Shown here: piece by piece, positions 7,873 to 15,929 of the stretch
Numbering within the stretch: the stretch's first letter is position 1
How the letters are laid out: each line of letters begins with the position of its first letter
NCBI GenBank assembly: GCA_035627955.1
Contig: DASPKU010000004.1
Span: 55,812-119,811 of the forward strand
Direction of reading: 5' to 3'
Origin: Phycisphaerales bacterium
GTDB taxonomy: Bacteria > Planctomycetota > Phycisphaerae > Phycisphaerales > UBA1924
DNA: 64,000 nucleotides
Notes under the pieces: generated by a model
Told to the model about the DNA's origin: nothing
The model's database searches: none
The model's input: the letters and a program-made list of their open reading frames with translations, nothing else
Translations under genes and position numbers: made by a program

Positions 7873-9108
7873 TCAGCACGCCCCCCCGCCCAGCACCCTG
7901 AAGAAGCTCTCGATGTCCTGGTCGGTGCCCACGTCGCCGTCCTGGTTGAAGTCGGCGGTGGGCGGGCAGGTCTGGCAGCAGTTCCCGCCCAGGCAGGCGA
8001 AGAAGGACTCGATGTCCTGGTCGGTGCCGGTGTCGCCGTCGCCGTTGAAGTCGGCGGTGCAGCCGGTCGCGCCCGCGGGGATGAGCAGCACGGCCCCGGC
8101 GCCGGAGGTGATGCCCACGATGTGGCCGTGGTCGTTGATGTCGAGCACGCTGTGCAGCGTCTCGCCCCCCGCCGGGCCCTCGACGTGCTGGCTGAGGGCG
8201 ACGGGCGTGCGGGCGGCGTCGTTCTGCCAGAGCGTGGGCTCGAAGATCGTGATGCAGTCCTCGTCGTCCAAACGCGTGCTGTAGCCCACGATGACGCCGG
8301 CGTTGTTGATGGCGTACGCCCAGGACTCGATATAGCCCGCGGGCACACCCAGGGCCTGCATGCCGCCGCCCGGGGTCCACACGAAGCCACGCTGGCCGTC
8401 GGGGGTCAGCGTGGCCCCCACCACCGTGCCCTCGCTGTTGACGTCCATGCCGACCGACCAGCCGACGGCGTACAGGCTGCCGAGGTCGATCATGCCGCCG
8501 GACTCAGTCCAGCGGAAGGCGTGCTGGCGGTTCTGGGCGTTGATGGCCCAGCCGGTAACGAAGCCGGTGTCGCTGAGGGCGCGGGCGTCGGCCTGGCCGC
8601 TGGGTGAGGCGGGCAGCGTGCTCAGGCTGAGCACGGCGCCGTCGCGCCACAGCAGCGGGCGGTACACGCTGCTGCTCCCGCCGGGGACCATGGAGCTGCC
8701 GACGATCCAGCCCGCGCTGTTGATGTCGTTGGCGATGGAGGCGGTCGCGTTGGCGGCGCCGCCGAGGTCGGTGATCCCACTCGCGTCGATGCGCACCGCC
8801 CGCTGGCGGCCCTGGGCGTTGACCGAGAGCCCGACCATGACGCCCTGCTCGTTCACCGCGCCCACCTGCGTGGTGCCGCCCAGGGTGCCCAGGTCCTGCA
8901 CGCCGCCCTCCTGCCAGCGGAAGGCGCGGTACTGGCCGCTGCTGTTCTGGTAGTTGCCCGCGACCAGCCCGCTATTGGTGAGGCCAGTGGGCGTGGAGTT
9001 CCAGCCCGTGCCCAGGTGGACGACGGTGTAGCGCGGCGAGGTCTGAGCGAGGGTCGAGCCCGCGAGGAGGAAGAGGACGCCCGCGCCGGCCAGTGTGCGT
9101 GTGGACAT
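7873..9108 (-). CDS. HAF-repeat extracellular protein with GC-type dockerin tail
   Basis: This 411-residue protein opens with a signal peptide (MSTRTLAGAGVLFLLAGSTLAQ). Repeated units with [A/R]FRW ... G-x-x-x-L-G-x-L and N-x-x-G-x-[V/I]-V-G motifs then follow through about residue 340, as in the HAF family of probable extracellular repeat proteins. The last 60 residues hold two EF-hand-like dockerin repeats (TADFNGDGDTGTDQDIESFF and a second copy), with Cys pairs between them and the end GGGAC. Such tails in Planctomycetota are called GC-type dockerin anchors. Their binding partner is not visible in this window. The tail is very similar at DNA level to that of the protein at 18287-21292. Confidence 0.8.
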   Translation of the reverse strand: MSTRTLAGAGVLFLLAGSTLAQTSPRYTVVHLGTGWNSTPTGLTNSGLVAGNYQNSSGQYRAFRWQEGGVQDLGTLGGTTQVGAVNEQGVMVGLSVNAQGRQRAVRIDASGITDLGGAANATASIANDINSAGWIVGSSMVPGGSSSVYRPLLWRDGAVLSLSTLPASPSGQADARALSDTGFVTGWAINAQNRQHAFRWTESGGMIDLGSLYAVGWSVGMDVNSEGTVVGATLTPDGQRGFVWTPGGGMQALGVPAGYIESWAYAINNAGVIVGYSTRLDDEDCITIFEPTLWQNDAARTPVALSQHVEGPAGGETLHSVLDINDHGHIVGITSGAGAVLLIPAGATGCTADFNGDGDTGTDQDIESFFACLGGNCCQTCPPTADFNQDGDVGTDQDIESFFRVLGGGAC

Positions 9109-9230
9109 GTGAAGCCCCTTGTGGCAGAGAAGCCAGCCCCGCGCCGGCCCTCACCGGGCCGGTCAACTCAGGAGCGTCGCTATGGGATGTCGCCGGTGCG
9201 GGGGCGTATTGCAGGTGGTCTGCGGGCTGG

Positions 9231-9312
9231 AACGCGGAGGGCGCGAAGGAGAAGCAGCAAAGGCATTACCGCGGAGTGGACGCGGAGGGGGCGGAGTTTC
9301 GCGGAGAGGGGG
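9231..9312. repeat. Dispersed GCGGAG-type intergenic repeat
   Basis: The stretch contains AACGCGGAGGGCGCGAAGG, then ACCGCGGAGTGGACGCGGAG, then GGCGGAGTTTCGCGGAG. These are head-to-tail copies of a GCGGAG core every 8-10 nt. It is one of seven intergenic sites in this window with the same motif; the others are near 27811, 34001, 35700, 42558, 43738 and 45452. Confidence 0.65.
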
Positions 9313-9335
9313 CAGGATGGGTTTGAGCGGCCGAT

Positions 9336-9719
9336 CTAGGTGCGGGGCCACCGCTGCCGGAGCCACCAGGCGACGGCGGCGGCCGCGCCCAGCCACAGGA
9401 CCACGATGAGCGCGGCGACCCAGCGCCCGCCGGCGCTGGTCAGCGCCGTTGTGGCGCGCTCGCGTGCATCGTGCATGACGGGCGCGGGGATCATCCGCCG
9501 CAGGGCCCACAGCCCCGCGGGCACGATCACGAGATCGTCGAGAAGGCCCAGCACCGGGATGAAGTCGGGGAGGAGGTCGAGGGGGCTCAGGGCGTACGCC
9601 ACGACGCACACGCCCAGCGCCCTGGCGTACCACGGCGTGCGCGGGTCGCGCACGGCGATCGCGAGCGCGACGGTCTCGTTCCTAAGCGACCGCGCCCAGG
9701 TTCGTAGGTGTGCCAGCAC
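9336..9719 (-). CDS. YkvA/DUF1232-family membrane protein
   Basis: This is a 127-residue protein with the conserved DUF1232 core (TPWYARALGVCVVAYALSPL, then DLLPDFIPVLGLLDDL) at about residues 27-70. A C-terminal transmembrane helix follows (VAALIVVLWLGAAAAVAWWL). The function of the YkvA family is unknown; its members are small inner-membrane proteins. The frame can be extended to a TTG at 9740, but that codon lies inside the T-run of the strong hairpin at 9739-9780, so the GTG at 9719 is the better start. No clear ribosome site precedes either. The hairpin could attenuate transcription into this gene. Confidence 0.7.
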   Translation of the reverse strand: MLAHLRTWARSLRNETVALAIAVRDPRTPWYARALGVCVVAYALSPLDLLPDFIPVLGLLDDLVIVPAGLWALRRMIPAPVMHDARERATTALTSAGGRWVAALIVVLWLGAAAAVAWWLRQRWPRT

Positions 9720-9738
9720 ACCGGATTGTTGCGGGAGC

Positions 9739-9780
9739 AAAAAGGGTGCGGCCCCCCGGGTGGTGGAGCCGGGGGGCCGC
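9739..9780 (-). terminator. Strong terminator-like hairpin directly before the DUF1232 gene
   Basis: Positions 9748-9759 and 9769-9780 form a perfect 12-bp GC stem (GCGGCCCCCCGG and its complement) with a 9-nt loop. Read on the minus strand it is followed by ACCCTTTTTG, a typical Rho-independent terminator. No minus-strand gene lies upstream before the divergent gene starting at 10010, so it may end a short RNA or act as an attenuator for the gene that starts immediately downstream. Confidence 0.75.
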
Positions 9781-10009
9781 GGTGAGAGGGGGAATCGCTG
9801 ACGGGGCGGAAGTTACCGGGAATCGTGCGATGGTGCGCAGAATTTCCCGAAGTTCGTTTCAGATGGAGTGAAGTCGCCGCTACCGGTCAGCCTTGGCGGG
9901 GGATGGCGGAGGGCAACAGCGAGGGGAAGCCTTTGGGTTGAGGGCCGCGCCCTCCACAGTCCGTGCACAGGCCGCGCGTGCTAGGCTGCGGCCCGAAGGG
10001 AGCGTGCCC

Positions 10010-10585
10010 ATGGAACTCCTGATCTCGCTGTGGCTGCCGATTGTTCTCTCCGGCGTCGGCACCTGGATCGCGGCGACCGTGCTGAGCATGCCCTTCCTGC
10101 ACCACAAGGGCGACTTCATCGGTCTGGACGAGCAGCACCCGGCGGGCACGGAGGACGCGCTTCTGGCGTCGCTCCGCGCCGGCGGGATCAGGCCCGGCAG
10201 CTACCTGTTCCCCGACTTCCGCGCCCGGGAGGCCATGGAGTCGGAGAAGGTGAAGCAGGCGCTCGAGGCCGGGCCCGTCGGGCACCTGGTCCTGTGGAAG
10301 ACGCCGATGTCGATGGGCGCGAAGATGGCGGGCACGCTGGCGGTGTACCTCGCCACCAGCGCGCTCATCGGTTATCTCGCCTCGATCACGCTGGAGCGCG
10401 GCGCGTCGTTCGAGCGCGTATTCCAGGTCGTCGCCACCGCGGGCGTGCTGACGTACACCTTCGCCTCGCTGCCAGGCGCCATCTGGTGGGGCTCGTACCG
10501 GCGGACGATCGGTGCGAACATCATCGACGGGCTGGTGCTGGGCGCGATCACGGGCGCGGTGTTCGCGTGGCGCTGGCCGCGGTAG
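10010..10585 (+). CDS. Membrane protein of unknown function
   Basis: The ATG at 10010, with GAAGGGAG upstream, gives a 191-residue protein. A hydrophobic N-terminus (LLISLWLPIVLSGVGTWIAATVL) is followed by a soluble loop of about 90 residues (FLHHKGDFIGLDEQHPAG...). Two or three further membrane segments lie in the last 90 residues (MAGTLAVYLATSALIGYLA, then VFQVVATAGVLTYTFASL, then IDGLVLGAITGAVFAW). I recognise no family name. The next gene, 43 bp on, also encodes a small membrane protein, and a VOC protein follows 10 bp after that, so the three may form an operon. Confidence 0.75.
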   Translation: MELLISLWLPIVLSGVGTWIAATVLSMPFLHHKGDFIGLDEQHPAGTEDALLASLRAGGIRPGSYLFPDFRAREAMESEKVKQALEAGPVGHLVLWKTPMSMGAKMAGTLAVYLATSALIGYLASITLERGASFERVFQVVATAGVLTYTFASLPGAIWWGSYRRTIGANIIDGLVLGAITGAVFAWRWPR

Positions 10586-10628
10586 CAGGGCGGCCCATGT
10601 AGACTGCGGGCGGTAACAGGAGGTCTCC

Positions 10629-11078
10629 ATGCTCCGATCGATCCTCGCCGTCATCGTGTCATACATCGTCATTGCCGTGCTCGTGATGGCACTGTTCGGC
10701 GGCCTGTGGTTTGGCATGGGGCCCGACCGGCTGCTGGAGGAGGGGACGTGGAAGGGCAACATGATCCTGTGTATCGCGGCCCCGGGGATCACGGGTGTGG
10801 TCGGCCTGTTCGGCGGGTGGGTGTGCGCGAAGATCGGGCGTGCGCGCGGGCCGGTGATGGCGCTGGCAGGGGTGGTGCTCGTGATCGGCTTCACGATGGC
10901 GTACTTCACGCTGCAGAAGCCCGAGCCCACCGGCGTGCGCGAGCCGGGGCTGACAGTCGAGCAGTTCATGGAGAAGGGACGGGAGCCGACGTGGGTCGCG
11001 GTCTCTAACCCGATCATCGGCGCGGTGGCCGTGCTCTGCGGCGGGCTGTGCAGCGTTCCGCCGCGCCGTCAGGCCTGA
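10629..11078 (+). CDS. Small membrane protein
   Basis: This 149-residue protein has an ATG start preceded by AGGAGGT (position about 10619), an excellent ribosome site. Four hydrophobic segments are visible: residues 3-28, about 45-65, about 72-92 and about 125-141. A soluble loop with VREPGLTVEQFMEKG lies before the last one. No family is recognised. It lies between another small membrane protein and a VOC-fold protein on the same strand with short gaps, which suggests joint transcription. Confidence 0.75.
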   Translation: MLRSILAVIVSYIVIAVLVMALFGGLWFGMGPDRLLEEGTWKGNMILCIAAPGITGVVGLFGGWVCAKIGRARGPVMALAGVVLVIGFTMAYFTLQKPEPTGVREPGLTVEQFMEKGREPTWVAVSNPIIGAVAVLCGGLCSVPPRRQA

Positions 11079-11088
11079 GAGGTGACAC

Positions 11089-11469
11089 ATGAAGCGAGTG
11101 ACCGGCATCGGCGGCGTGTTCTTCAAGGCCAGGGACCGCAAGGCCCTGGGCGAGTGGTACAAAAAGCACCTGGGCATCGACGTGCAGCCGTGGGGCGGCG
11201 CGGCCTTCAACTGGGCCGACGACAGCGGCGGCAAGGGCGCGACCATCTGGTGCCCCCACAAGGCAGAGACCGACTACTTCGCCCCCAGCCAGGCGAGCTT
11301 CATGATCAACTACCGCGTCGAGGACCTCGACGCGCTCATCGCCGCGCTGCGGGCGGAGGGGTGCAACGTTGTCGGCGAGCCGCAGGACTCCGAGTACGGC
11401 AAGTTCGGCTGGGTGATGGACCCGGAGGGGAACAAGGTTGAACTGTGGCAGCCGCCGAAGGCGGGGTGA
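11089..11469 (+). CDS. VOC (glyoxalase/bleomycin-resistance fold) protein
   Basis: This 126-residue single-domain protein has the vicinal-oxygen-chelate layout. The first beta-alpha-beta-beta-beta unit contains the typical FFKARDRKALGEWYKKHLG. A second unit contains MINYRVEDLDALIAALRAEG and ends with WVMDPEGNKVELWQP, where the Glu of VELWQP is the usual metal ligand. Family members include isomerases, dioxygenases and antibiotic-binding proteins, so the exact reaction cannot be told. It starts 10 bp after the upstream membrane-protein gene. Confidence 0.85.
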   Translation: MKRVTGIGGVFFKARDRKALGEWYKKHLGIDVQPWGGAAFNWADDSGGKGATIWCPHKAETDYFAPSQASFMINYRVEDLDALIAALRAEGCNVVGEPQDSEYGKFGWVMDPEGNKVELWQPPKAG

Positions 11470-11532
11470 GTTGCAGGAACGCTGCGACGCTCAGACGGCG
11501 CGCTCGCAGGTTTGAGGAACGCGCGGTCTAGG

Positions 11533-11937
11533 CTAAGGCAGATCAGGCCGTGCCACGCCCGGCTCGATCTCCAGGTACCGCTCCTTCTCATCGAAGCTGA
11601 TCCAGCACGTCATGTCGTCCGGCGGCAGCAGGGCCTGCCAGTCGATCGCCCCACGCGACCGTGGGCTGCCGTGGGGCAGCAGCAGTGTGAACCGCCACTC
11701 CCGCACATCGGCCCCGCGCCAGCCGATCCAGGCGAGGCCGTGGATGCGTGCCCGCTGGTCGGGATCGTCCGGGCCGGGGTTCAGCTCGTAGGCCTCAGGA
11801 TCCAGGCCGTCGCACCAGAGGAACTGGTGCCGTCGCTCCGGGAGCCCTTCGAACTCGTGGCAAAGCCGGTACTCCAGGCGCATCCAGAACATGTCTTCAG
11901 AGAGTGGGAATGCGTGGCTCCTCTCGACGTCGGACAT
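11533..11937 (-). CDS. Hypothetical protein
   Basis: From the ATG at 11937 this is a 134-residue acidic, aromatic-rich soluble protein (MSDVERSHAFPLSEDMFWMR at the start). It has a DGLDPEAYELNPGPDDPDQ segment near the middle and SFDEKERYLEIEP near the end. The frame is open further upstream, but that extension would overlap the GNAT gene in an out-of-frame reading and has shadow-like composition. No family is recognised. It lies downstream of the acetyltransferase on the same strand, 26 bp apart, and may share its transcript. Confidence 0.6.
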   Translation of the reverse strand: MSDVERSHAFPLSEDMFWMRLEYRLCHEFEGLPERRHQFLWCDGLDPEAYELNPGPDDPDQRARIHGLAWIGWRGADVREWRFTLLLPHGSPRSRGAIDWQALLPPDDMTCWISFDEKERYLEIEPGVARPDLP

Positions 11938-11963
11938 GAGACGCGTAAGCGATCCATCTGATC

Positions 11964-12497
11964 CTACGACTCCAGCACCCACTCCACCACCTCGCGCGCC
12001 AGGTACCGCTCCGTCTCCTCGCACCACTTCTGCCCCACGCGTCGGAACCCGCAGCGCTCCAGGATGCGCTGCGACGCCGCGTTGCTCGCGGCGGTCGTCG
12101 CGTGCAGCGGGCGGCGTGGCTCCTGCTTGAGGAACAGCGGCAGCGCCCGCGAGGCGAAACCCCGGCCCCAGTGCTCGCGCGCGATCCAGTAGCCGACGTG
12201 GTTGGAGCCGTCGGGCGGCTGGAAGCAGGCGATGCTGCCGGCGATCTCGTACGCGGGAGGCTCCGCCCGCGCGGGGGCGCGCTGAACCTCGATCACCTGC
12301 CCGTTGATCAGCGGGTTGACGAAGTGCTTGTCCCACACCGCGAAGAAAACATCGCGCGGGCGGGGCTTGGTCCCCGCCATGGCGTTCGACTCAGCGTCCG
12401 CCTGCATCGCGTAGAGGGCGTCCAAGTCCCCCGGACCGACCGGGCGGAGGCGGACGAGGTCGGGGTGCACTCGGTTTGAGGTCGTCGGCGCGTGCAT
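11964..12497 (-). CDS. GNAT-family N-acetyltransferase
   Basis: This 177-residue protein matches the RimJ/RimL-type GNAT fold. It opens with LVRLRPVGPGDLDALYAM (about residues 14-31). The acetyl-CoA-binding motif A follows as GYWIAREHWGRGFASRAL, and then ASNAASQRILERCGFRRVG, which is motif B. Such enzymes move an acetyl group from acetyl-CoA to an amine of a protein N-terminus or small molecule; the substrate here is unknown. I place the start at ATG 12497 because upstream sequence in this frame reads as low-complexity shadow across the divergent promoter region of the gene at 12660. Confidence 0.85.
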   Translation of the reverse strand: MHAPTTSNRVHPDLVRLRPVGPGDLDALYAMQADAESNAMAGTKPRPRDVFFAVWDKHFVNPLINGQVIEVQRAPARAEPPAYEIAGSIACFQPPDGSNHVGYWIAREHWGRGFASRALPLFLKQEPRRPLHATTAASNAASQRILERCGFRRVGQKWCEETERYLAREVVEWVLES

Positions 12498-12659
12498 GTG
12501 GGGATGGTATGAAGTGCCGGCCCAGCGGCAGGCGAGGCCGATGCGGGGGTGGCAGCCCAACGCACTCTCGCACCACATTCGCTTGGGAAGCGGGCCCCTG
12601 CGCGGTAGCCTGATCGCCTCCCCGGTTCTCGCCCCGGGGCTCAACTCGAGGGGATCCAG

Positions 12660-14813
12660 ATGCACCGCACCGCCACGTTCGTTCCCGCCTGCGCCGCCAT
12701 GTTGCTCGGGCTCTCGGCCCATGCCCAGACGCTGCCCACGACCTTCACCTACCAGGGCCGCTTGAGCGCCGGCGCGGGCGGCGCGAGCGGCGATCACGAC
12801 TTCCAGTTCCGGCTCTTCAGCGTGCCGACGGGCGGCTCCAGCGTGGGCCCCCTCCTGTGCAGCGACAATCTCGCGGTCGTCGACGGCTTCTTCACCGTGC
12901 ACCTGGACTTTGGCGCGGTCTACGGCGGGACGGCGCTGTACCTGGAGGTGTCCGTCCGAGCGGACACGGGGCAGGGGTGCGGCGACGCGACCGGCTTCAC
13001 GGTCCTGCCGCGCCAGGCCCTCACGCCCGCGCCGTACGCGCACTACGCGGTGAGCGCCGGCACCGCGTCCAACGCCAATGCGGCGGCCAACGCGTCCCAG
13101 CTCGCGGGGCAGCCGCCCTCGTTCTATCAGAACGCGTCGAATATGAGCGCGGGCACGCTGCCCAGCGCACGGCTGACCGGGACCTACTCATCGCCGCTGA
13201 CCTTCAGCAGCCCATCCAACGCGTTCACGGGCAGCGGTGCGGGGCTGACGTCCCTCAATGCCGCGGCGGTGAGCACCGGCCTGCTCGCCGATGCACGCCT
13301 CTCGGCGAACGTCGCTCTGCTCAACGCCCCACAGACCTTCAGTGCCGCCAAGACCTTCTCGATCGCGCCGATTTTCACCGCGGCGGGGGCTCCCTTCACG
13401 GTGAGCAGCACCTCGCTGGTGACCAACCTGAACGCTGACCTTCTCGACGGGTTGAGCGCCTCGAGCTTCCTGACGACGATCCCCAACCCGCTCTCACTGA
13501 CAGGCAACACGGCGGGTCCGGTCATCCGCGCTGAGAACGCATCGCTCAACAGCGCGGGTGCCGGCGTGCTCGGGGTTCAGACCGCCGCGACAGGGACCGC
13601 CCCGGCGGTGCAGGGGATCGCGAGCAGCGTCGGCGGGCGCGGCGTCCTGGGCCTTGCAACCAACACCACGGGCGCGAACTACGGCGGGCGGTTCGAGTCG
13701 GCCAGCACCTCGGGGCACGGCGTGTACGGCGCGGCCACCGCCACCACCGGTCTCGCCACCGGCGGCGAGTTCACGACCGCCAGCAGCGACGGTTATGGCG
13801 TGCACGCAACCGCGACGGGCACAGGCGGGTTCAACTACGGCGTGTGGGCGCAGGCGGCGGGCATGCAGGGCACCGGCGTCTACGCCCACGCCACGCACGC
13901 GAGCGGCACGAACTACGGCATCGTGGGCCGCACGTCGTCAAGCGGGCTGGGCACCGCCATCAAGGCGCAGGCGGACGCCGCGACGGGTTTCACGTACGGG
14001 CTGTGGGCGGTGAACGCGAGCAGCACCGGGCGCGGGGTGTACGCGGAGGCGACCGCCACCAGCGGGTTCAGCTTCGGCGTGTACGGCGAGGCGGTCAGCC
14101 CCGACGGCACCGGCGTCTACGGACGCAACACCAGCACCGGCGCTGGCAGCAGCTACGGTGGGCGGTTCGAGGCCGCGGGGACGAACGGGGCCGGTGTGCT
14201 GGGCATGGCGACCGCGACGAGCGGGACCATCTACGGCGTGCGCGGCGTATCGAACAGCGCTGGGTTCGGCGTATTCGCGTCCGGTGCCTCTGGCGCGAGC
14301 GGGGTGAAGTCCTTCCGCATCGACCACCCCAGCGATCCGGCCAACAAGTACCTGCTGCACTACAGCGTGGAATCGCCCGAGGTGCTGAACACTTACTCGG
14401 GAAAGGTGGAGCTCGACGGACATGGCGGTGCGACGATCACGATGCCGGCGTACTTCGCGTCCATGAACCGCGACCCGCGGTACACGCTGACGCCGCTGGG
14501 GGCCGCGATGCCCATGCTGCACGTGTCTCAAGAGATTGACGAGACGCTGCTCGCGTCGGGCACGAAGCTCGACCCCGGCTCCGCGGTCCCGGTGTGCACG
14601 TTCCGCATCGCGGGGGGCGTGCCCGGGGCGCGCGTGTCGTGGCGGGTTGAGGCGGTGCGCAGCGACCGCTGGGTGCAGCGGCACGGCGCGCCCGTCGAGG
14701 CCGACAAGCAGGGGGCCGAGCGCGGCACCTACCAGCATCCGGAGTTCTACGGCGAGGCGGCGGACAAGGGCCTTGGGTACGTGCCGCCGGCCGAGACGCG
14801 CCGGCGCGACTAG
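12660..14813 (+). CDS. Large secreted Gly/Ala/Ser-rich surface protein, tail-fibre-like
   Basis: This is a 717-residue protein with a GAGGGGATCC ribosome site and a signal peptide (MHRTATFVPACAAMLLGLSAHAQ). Residues about 25-130 form a beta domain (FTYQGRLSAGAGG, then FQFRLFSVPTG, then PRQALTPAPYAHYA) seen at the N-terminus of many planctomycete surface proteins. A long repetitive stretch (about 290-560) then repeats GVYG/GVHA and YGGRFE motifs every 20-30 residues. The last 150 residues (KSFRIDHPSDPANKYLLHYS onward) resemble the C-terminal domains of bacterial tail-fibre-like proteins. It is probably an exported fibrous adhesin or appendage. No phage structural genes lie nearby, so a prophage origin is not supported. 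Confidence 0.75.
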   Translation: MHRTATFVPACAAMLLGLSAHAQTLPTTFTYQGRLSAGAGGASGDHDFQFRLFSVPTGGSSVGPLLCSDNLAVVDGFFTVHLDFGAVYGGTALYLEVSVRADTGQGCGDATGFTVLPRQALTPAPYAHYAVSAGTASNANAAANASQLAGQPPSFYQNASNMSAGTLPSARLTGTYSSPLTFSSPSNAFTGSGAGLTSLNAAAVSTGLLADARLSANVALLNAPQTFSAAKTFSIAPIFTAAGAPFTVSSTSLVTNLNADLLDGLSASSFLTTIPNPLSLTGNTAGPVIRAENASLNSAGAGVLGVQTAATGTAPAVQGIASSVGGRGVLGLATNTTGANYGGRFESASTSGHGVYGAATATTGLATGGEFTTASSDGYGVHATATGTGGFNYGVWAQAAGMQGTGVYAHATHASGTNYGIVGRTSSSGLGTAIKAQADAATGFTYGLWAVNASSTGRGVYAEATATSGFSFGVYGEAVSPDGTGVYGRNTSTGAGSSYGGRFEAAGTNGAGVLGMATATSGTIYGVRGVSNSAGFGVFASGASGASGVKSFRIDHPSDPANKYLLHYSVESPEVLNTYSGKVELDGHGGATITMPAYFASMNRDPRYTLTPLGAAMPMLHVSQEIDETLLASGTKLDPGSAVPVCTFRIAGGVPGARVSWRVEAVRSDRWVQRHGAPVEADKQGAERGTYQHPEFYGEAADKGLGYVPPAETRRRD

Positions 14814-14850
14814 CGGTCTCTCGCACCGGGCGTTCGCTCGACATCGACGG

Positions 14851-15429
14851 TTACGGGCGTGTCAGTTCGCGCCACACCAGCCAGCCCACCGCGAGCGCGA
14901 GCAGCACCAGCGCGACGACGTTCCAGGCTGGAGTGCCGGCGGCGCGTCCCGGTGCACTCTCTCCCGGCGGTAGTGATTCGGGCGTGGGTGAAGGTCCCAG
15001 CTGCCGAACTACTTCGTCCCGCAGCCCCTCAAAAGTGACGCCCTGTTGGCCGAGCACCTGCACCCCGACGCCCGCGGGGTCGCGCAACATGGCGAGGCAG
15101 ATGTGCTCGGTACCGACGTAGGTGTGGCCCAGCGATCGCGCGACCTCGATCGCCTGCTCGATGATGCGTTTGGCGGGGACGGTCTGCGGGAGCTTGCCCA
15201 GCGTGACCACCGTTGGCCCGGGCGGCCCGGCGGCGGCCTCGGCCGCACGGATCGCCTGCCTGATGTCGAGGTTGAGGCTGCGGAGAGCGCTCATCGCGAC
15301 GCCCGAGCCCTCCTCGAGCAGCCCGAGCAGCATGTGGGGGGCGTCGATATGCGTGTGGTTGAGGCGCTGGGCGTGCCGGTTCGCCAGTGCCATCGTCCGT
15401 CGCGCCCGGTCCGTGAAGCGTTCGAACAT
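14851..15429 (-). CDS. Membrane-anchored Clp N-terminal-domain protein
   Basis: From the ATG at 15429 (GAAGGG about 8 nt upstream) the 192-residue protein has two Clp_N repeats: MFERFTDRARRTMALANRHA with HIDAPHMLLGLLEEG, and IIEQAIEVARSLGHTYVGTE with HICLAMLRD. There is no AAA+ ATPase domain. A single C-terminal transmembrane helix (WNVVALVLLALAVGWLVW) ends the protein. ClpC N-domains bind adaptors or substrates, so a free-standing membrane-tethered copy may sequester or present substrates or adaptors to a Clp protease. This role is inferred. An upstream ATG at 15447 and an open frame to 15552 exist but have weaker start signals. Confidence 0.8.
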   Translation of the reverse strand: MFERFTDRARRTMALANRHAQRLNHTHIDAPHMLLGLLEEGSGVAMSALRSLNLDIRQAIRAAEAAAGPPGPTVVTLGKLPQTVPAKRIIEQAIEVARSLGHTYVGTEHICLAMLRDPAGVGVQVLGQQGVTFEGLRDEVVRQLGPSPTPESLPPGESAPGRAAGTPAWNVVALVLLALAVGWLVWRELTRP

Positions 15430-15669
15430 GGTGGTGCCCTTCGCCATGCGGTCGCGCCAGTCTACCGCGCGGGCTCGGGGGTTCTGCCGCGGCGAGTCCT
15501 GAAGAACCGCGTCGATCGCGCAGGAACTGCGTCCCCGATCGACGTTCAGCAAGAGATCTCCACAGCCCGTTCACATGGAGCGCGTGCACGGCACGTGCCG
15601 CGCCTGTCGGTTGCGCAAGTTGCCCAGTTTCTCTCAAGTCCGGCGCGGCCGCGCGTGTTCAGGCCCGCT

Positions 15670-15927
15670 ATGTTCCGCCCCACTATGAGACGCAACACGC
15701 TGGGGAGTTTCGTCGCCTCGCTGGTCAAGGTCGTGCAGATCGTGCTCTATGTGTTCATCGCCATCTACGCGTTCGCGGGGTGGACGTTCGCGGGTGAACT
15801 CATCACGCTCAAGAGCGTGATCCTGCTGGTGCTCGCGGGCACGCTGCTCCAGCGCGCCGCCGCGCTCATTCCCTCGACGCCGCGGGTGCGCAGCCGGCCG
15901 ACGCGGTTTGCCCTGGCGAGCCTGTGA
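15670..15927 (+). CDS. Small membrane protein
   Basis: An 85-residue protein starts at ATG 15670, or 80 residues from ATG 15685 in the same frame. It has a hydrophobic segment VVQIVLYVFIAIYAFAGWTF and a second, SVILLVLAGTLLQRAAALI, followed by a basic tail. No family is recognised. It lies divergent from the ClpN gene and convergent with the PEP-CTERM-like gene whose stop is 2 bp away. Confidence 0.55.
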   Translation: MFRPTMRRNTLGSFVASLVKVVQIVLYVFIAIYAFAGWTFAGELITLKSVILLVLAGTLLQRAAALIPSTPRVRSRPTRFALASL

Positions 15928-15929
15928 GT

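Noticed and set aside
12660..14813. A prophage origin for the tail-fibre-like protein
   Set aside because: It has a signal peptide and no head, tail, portal or integrase gene lies nearby; it fits an exported surface protein.
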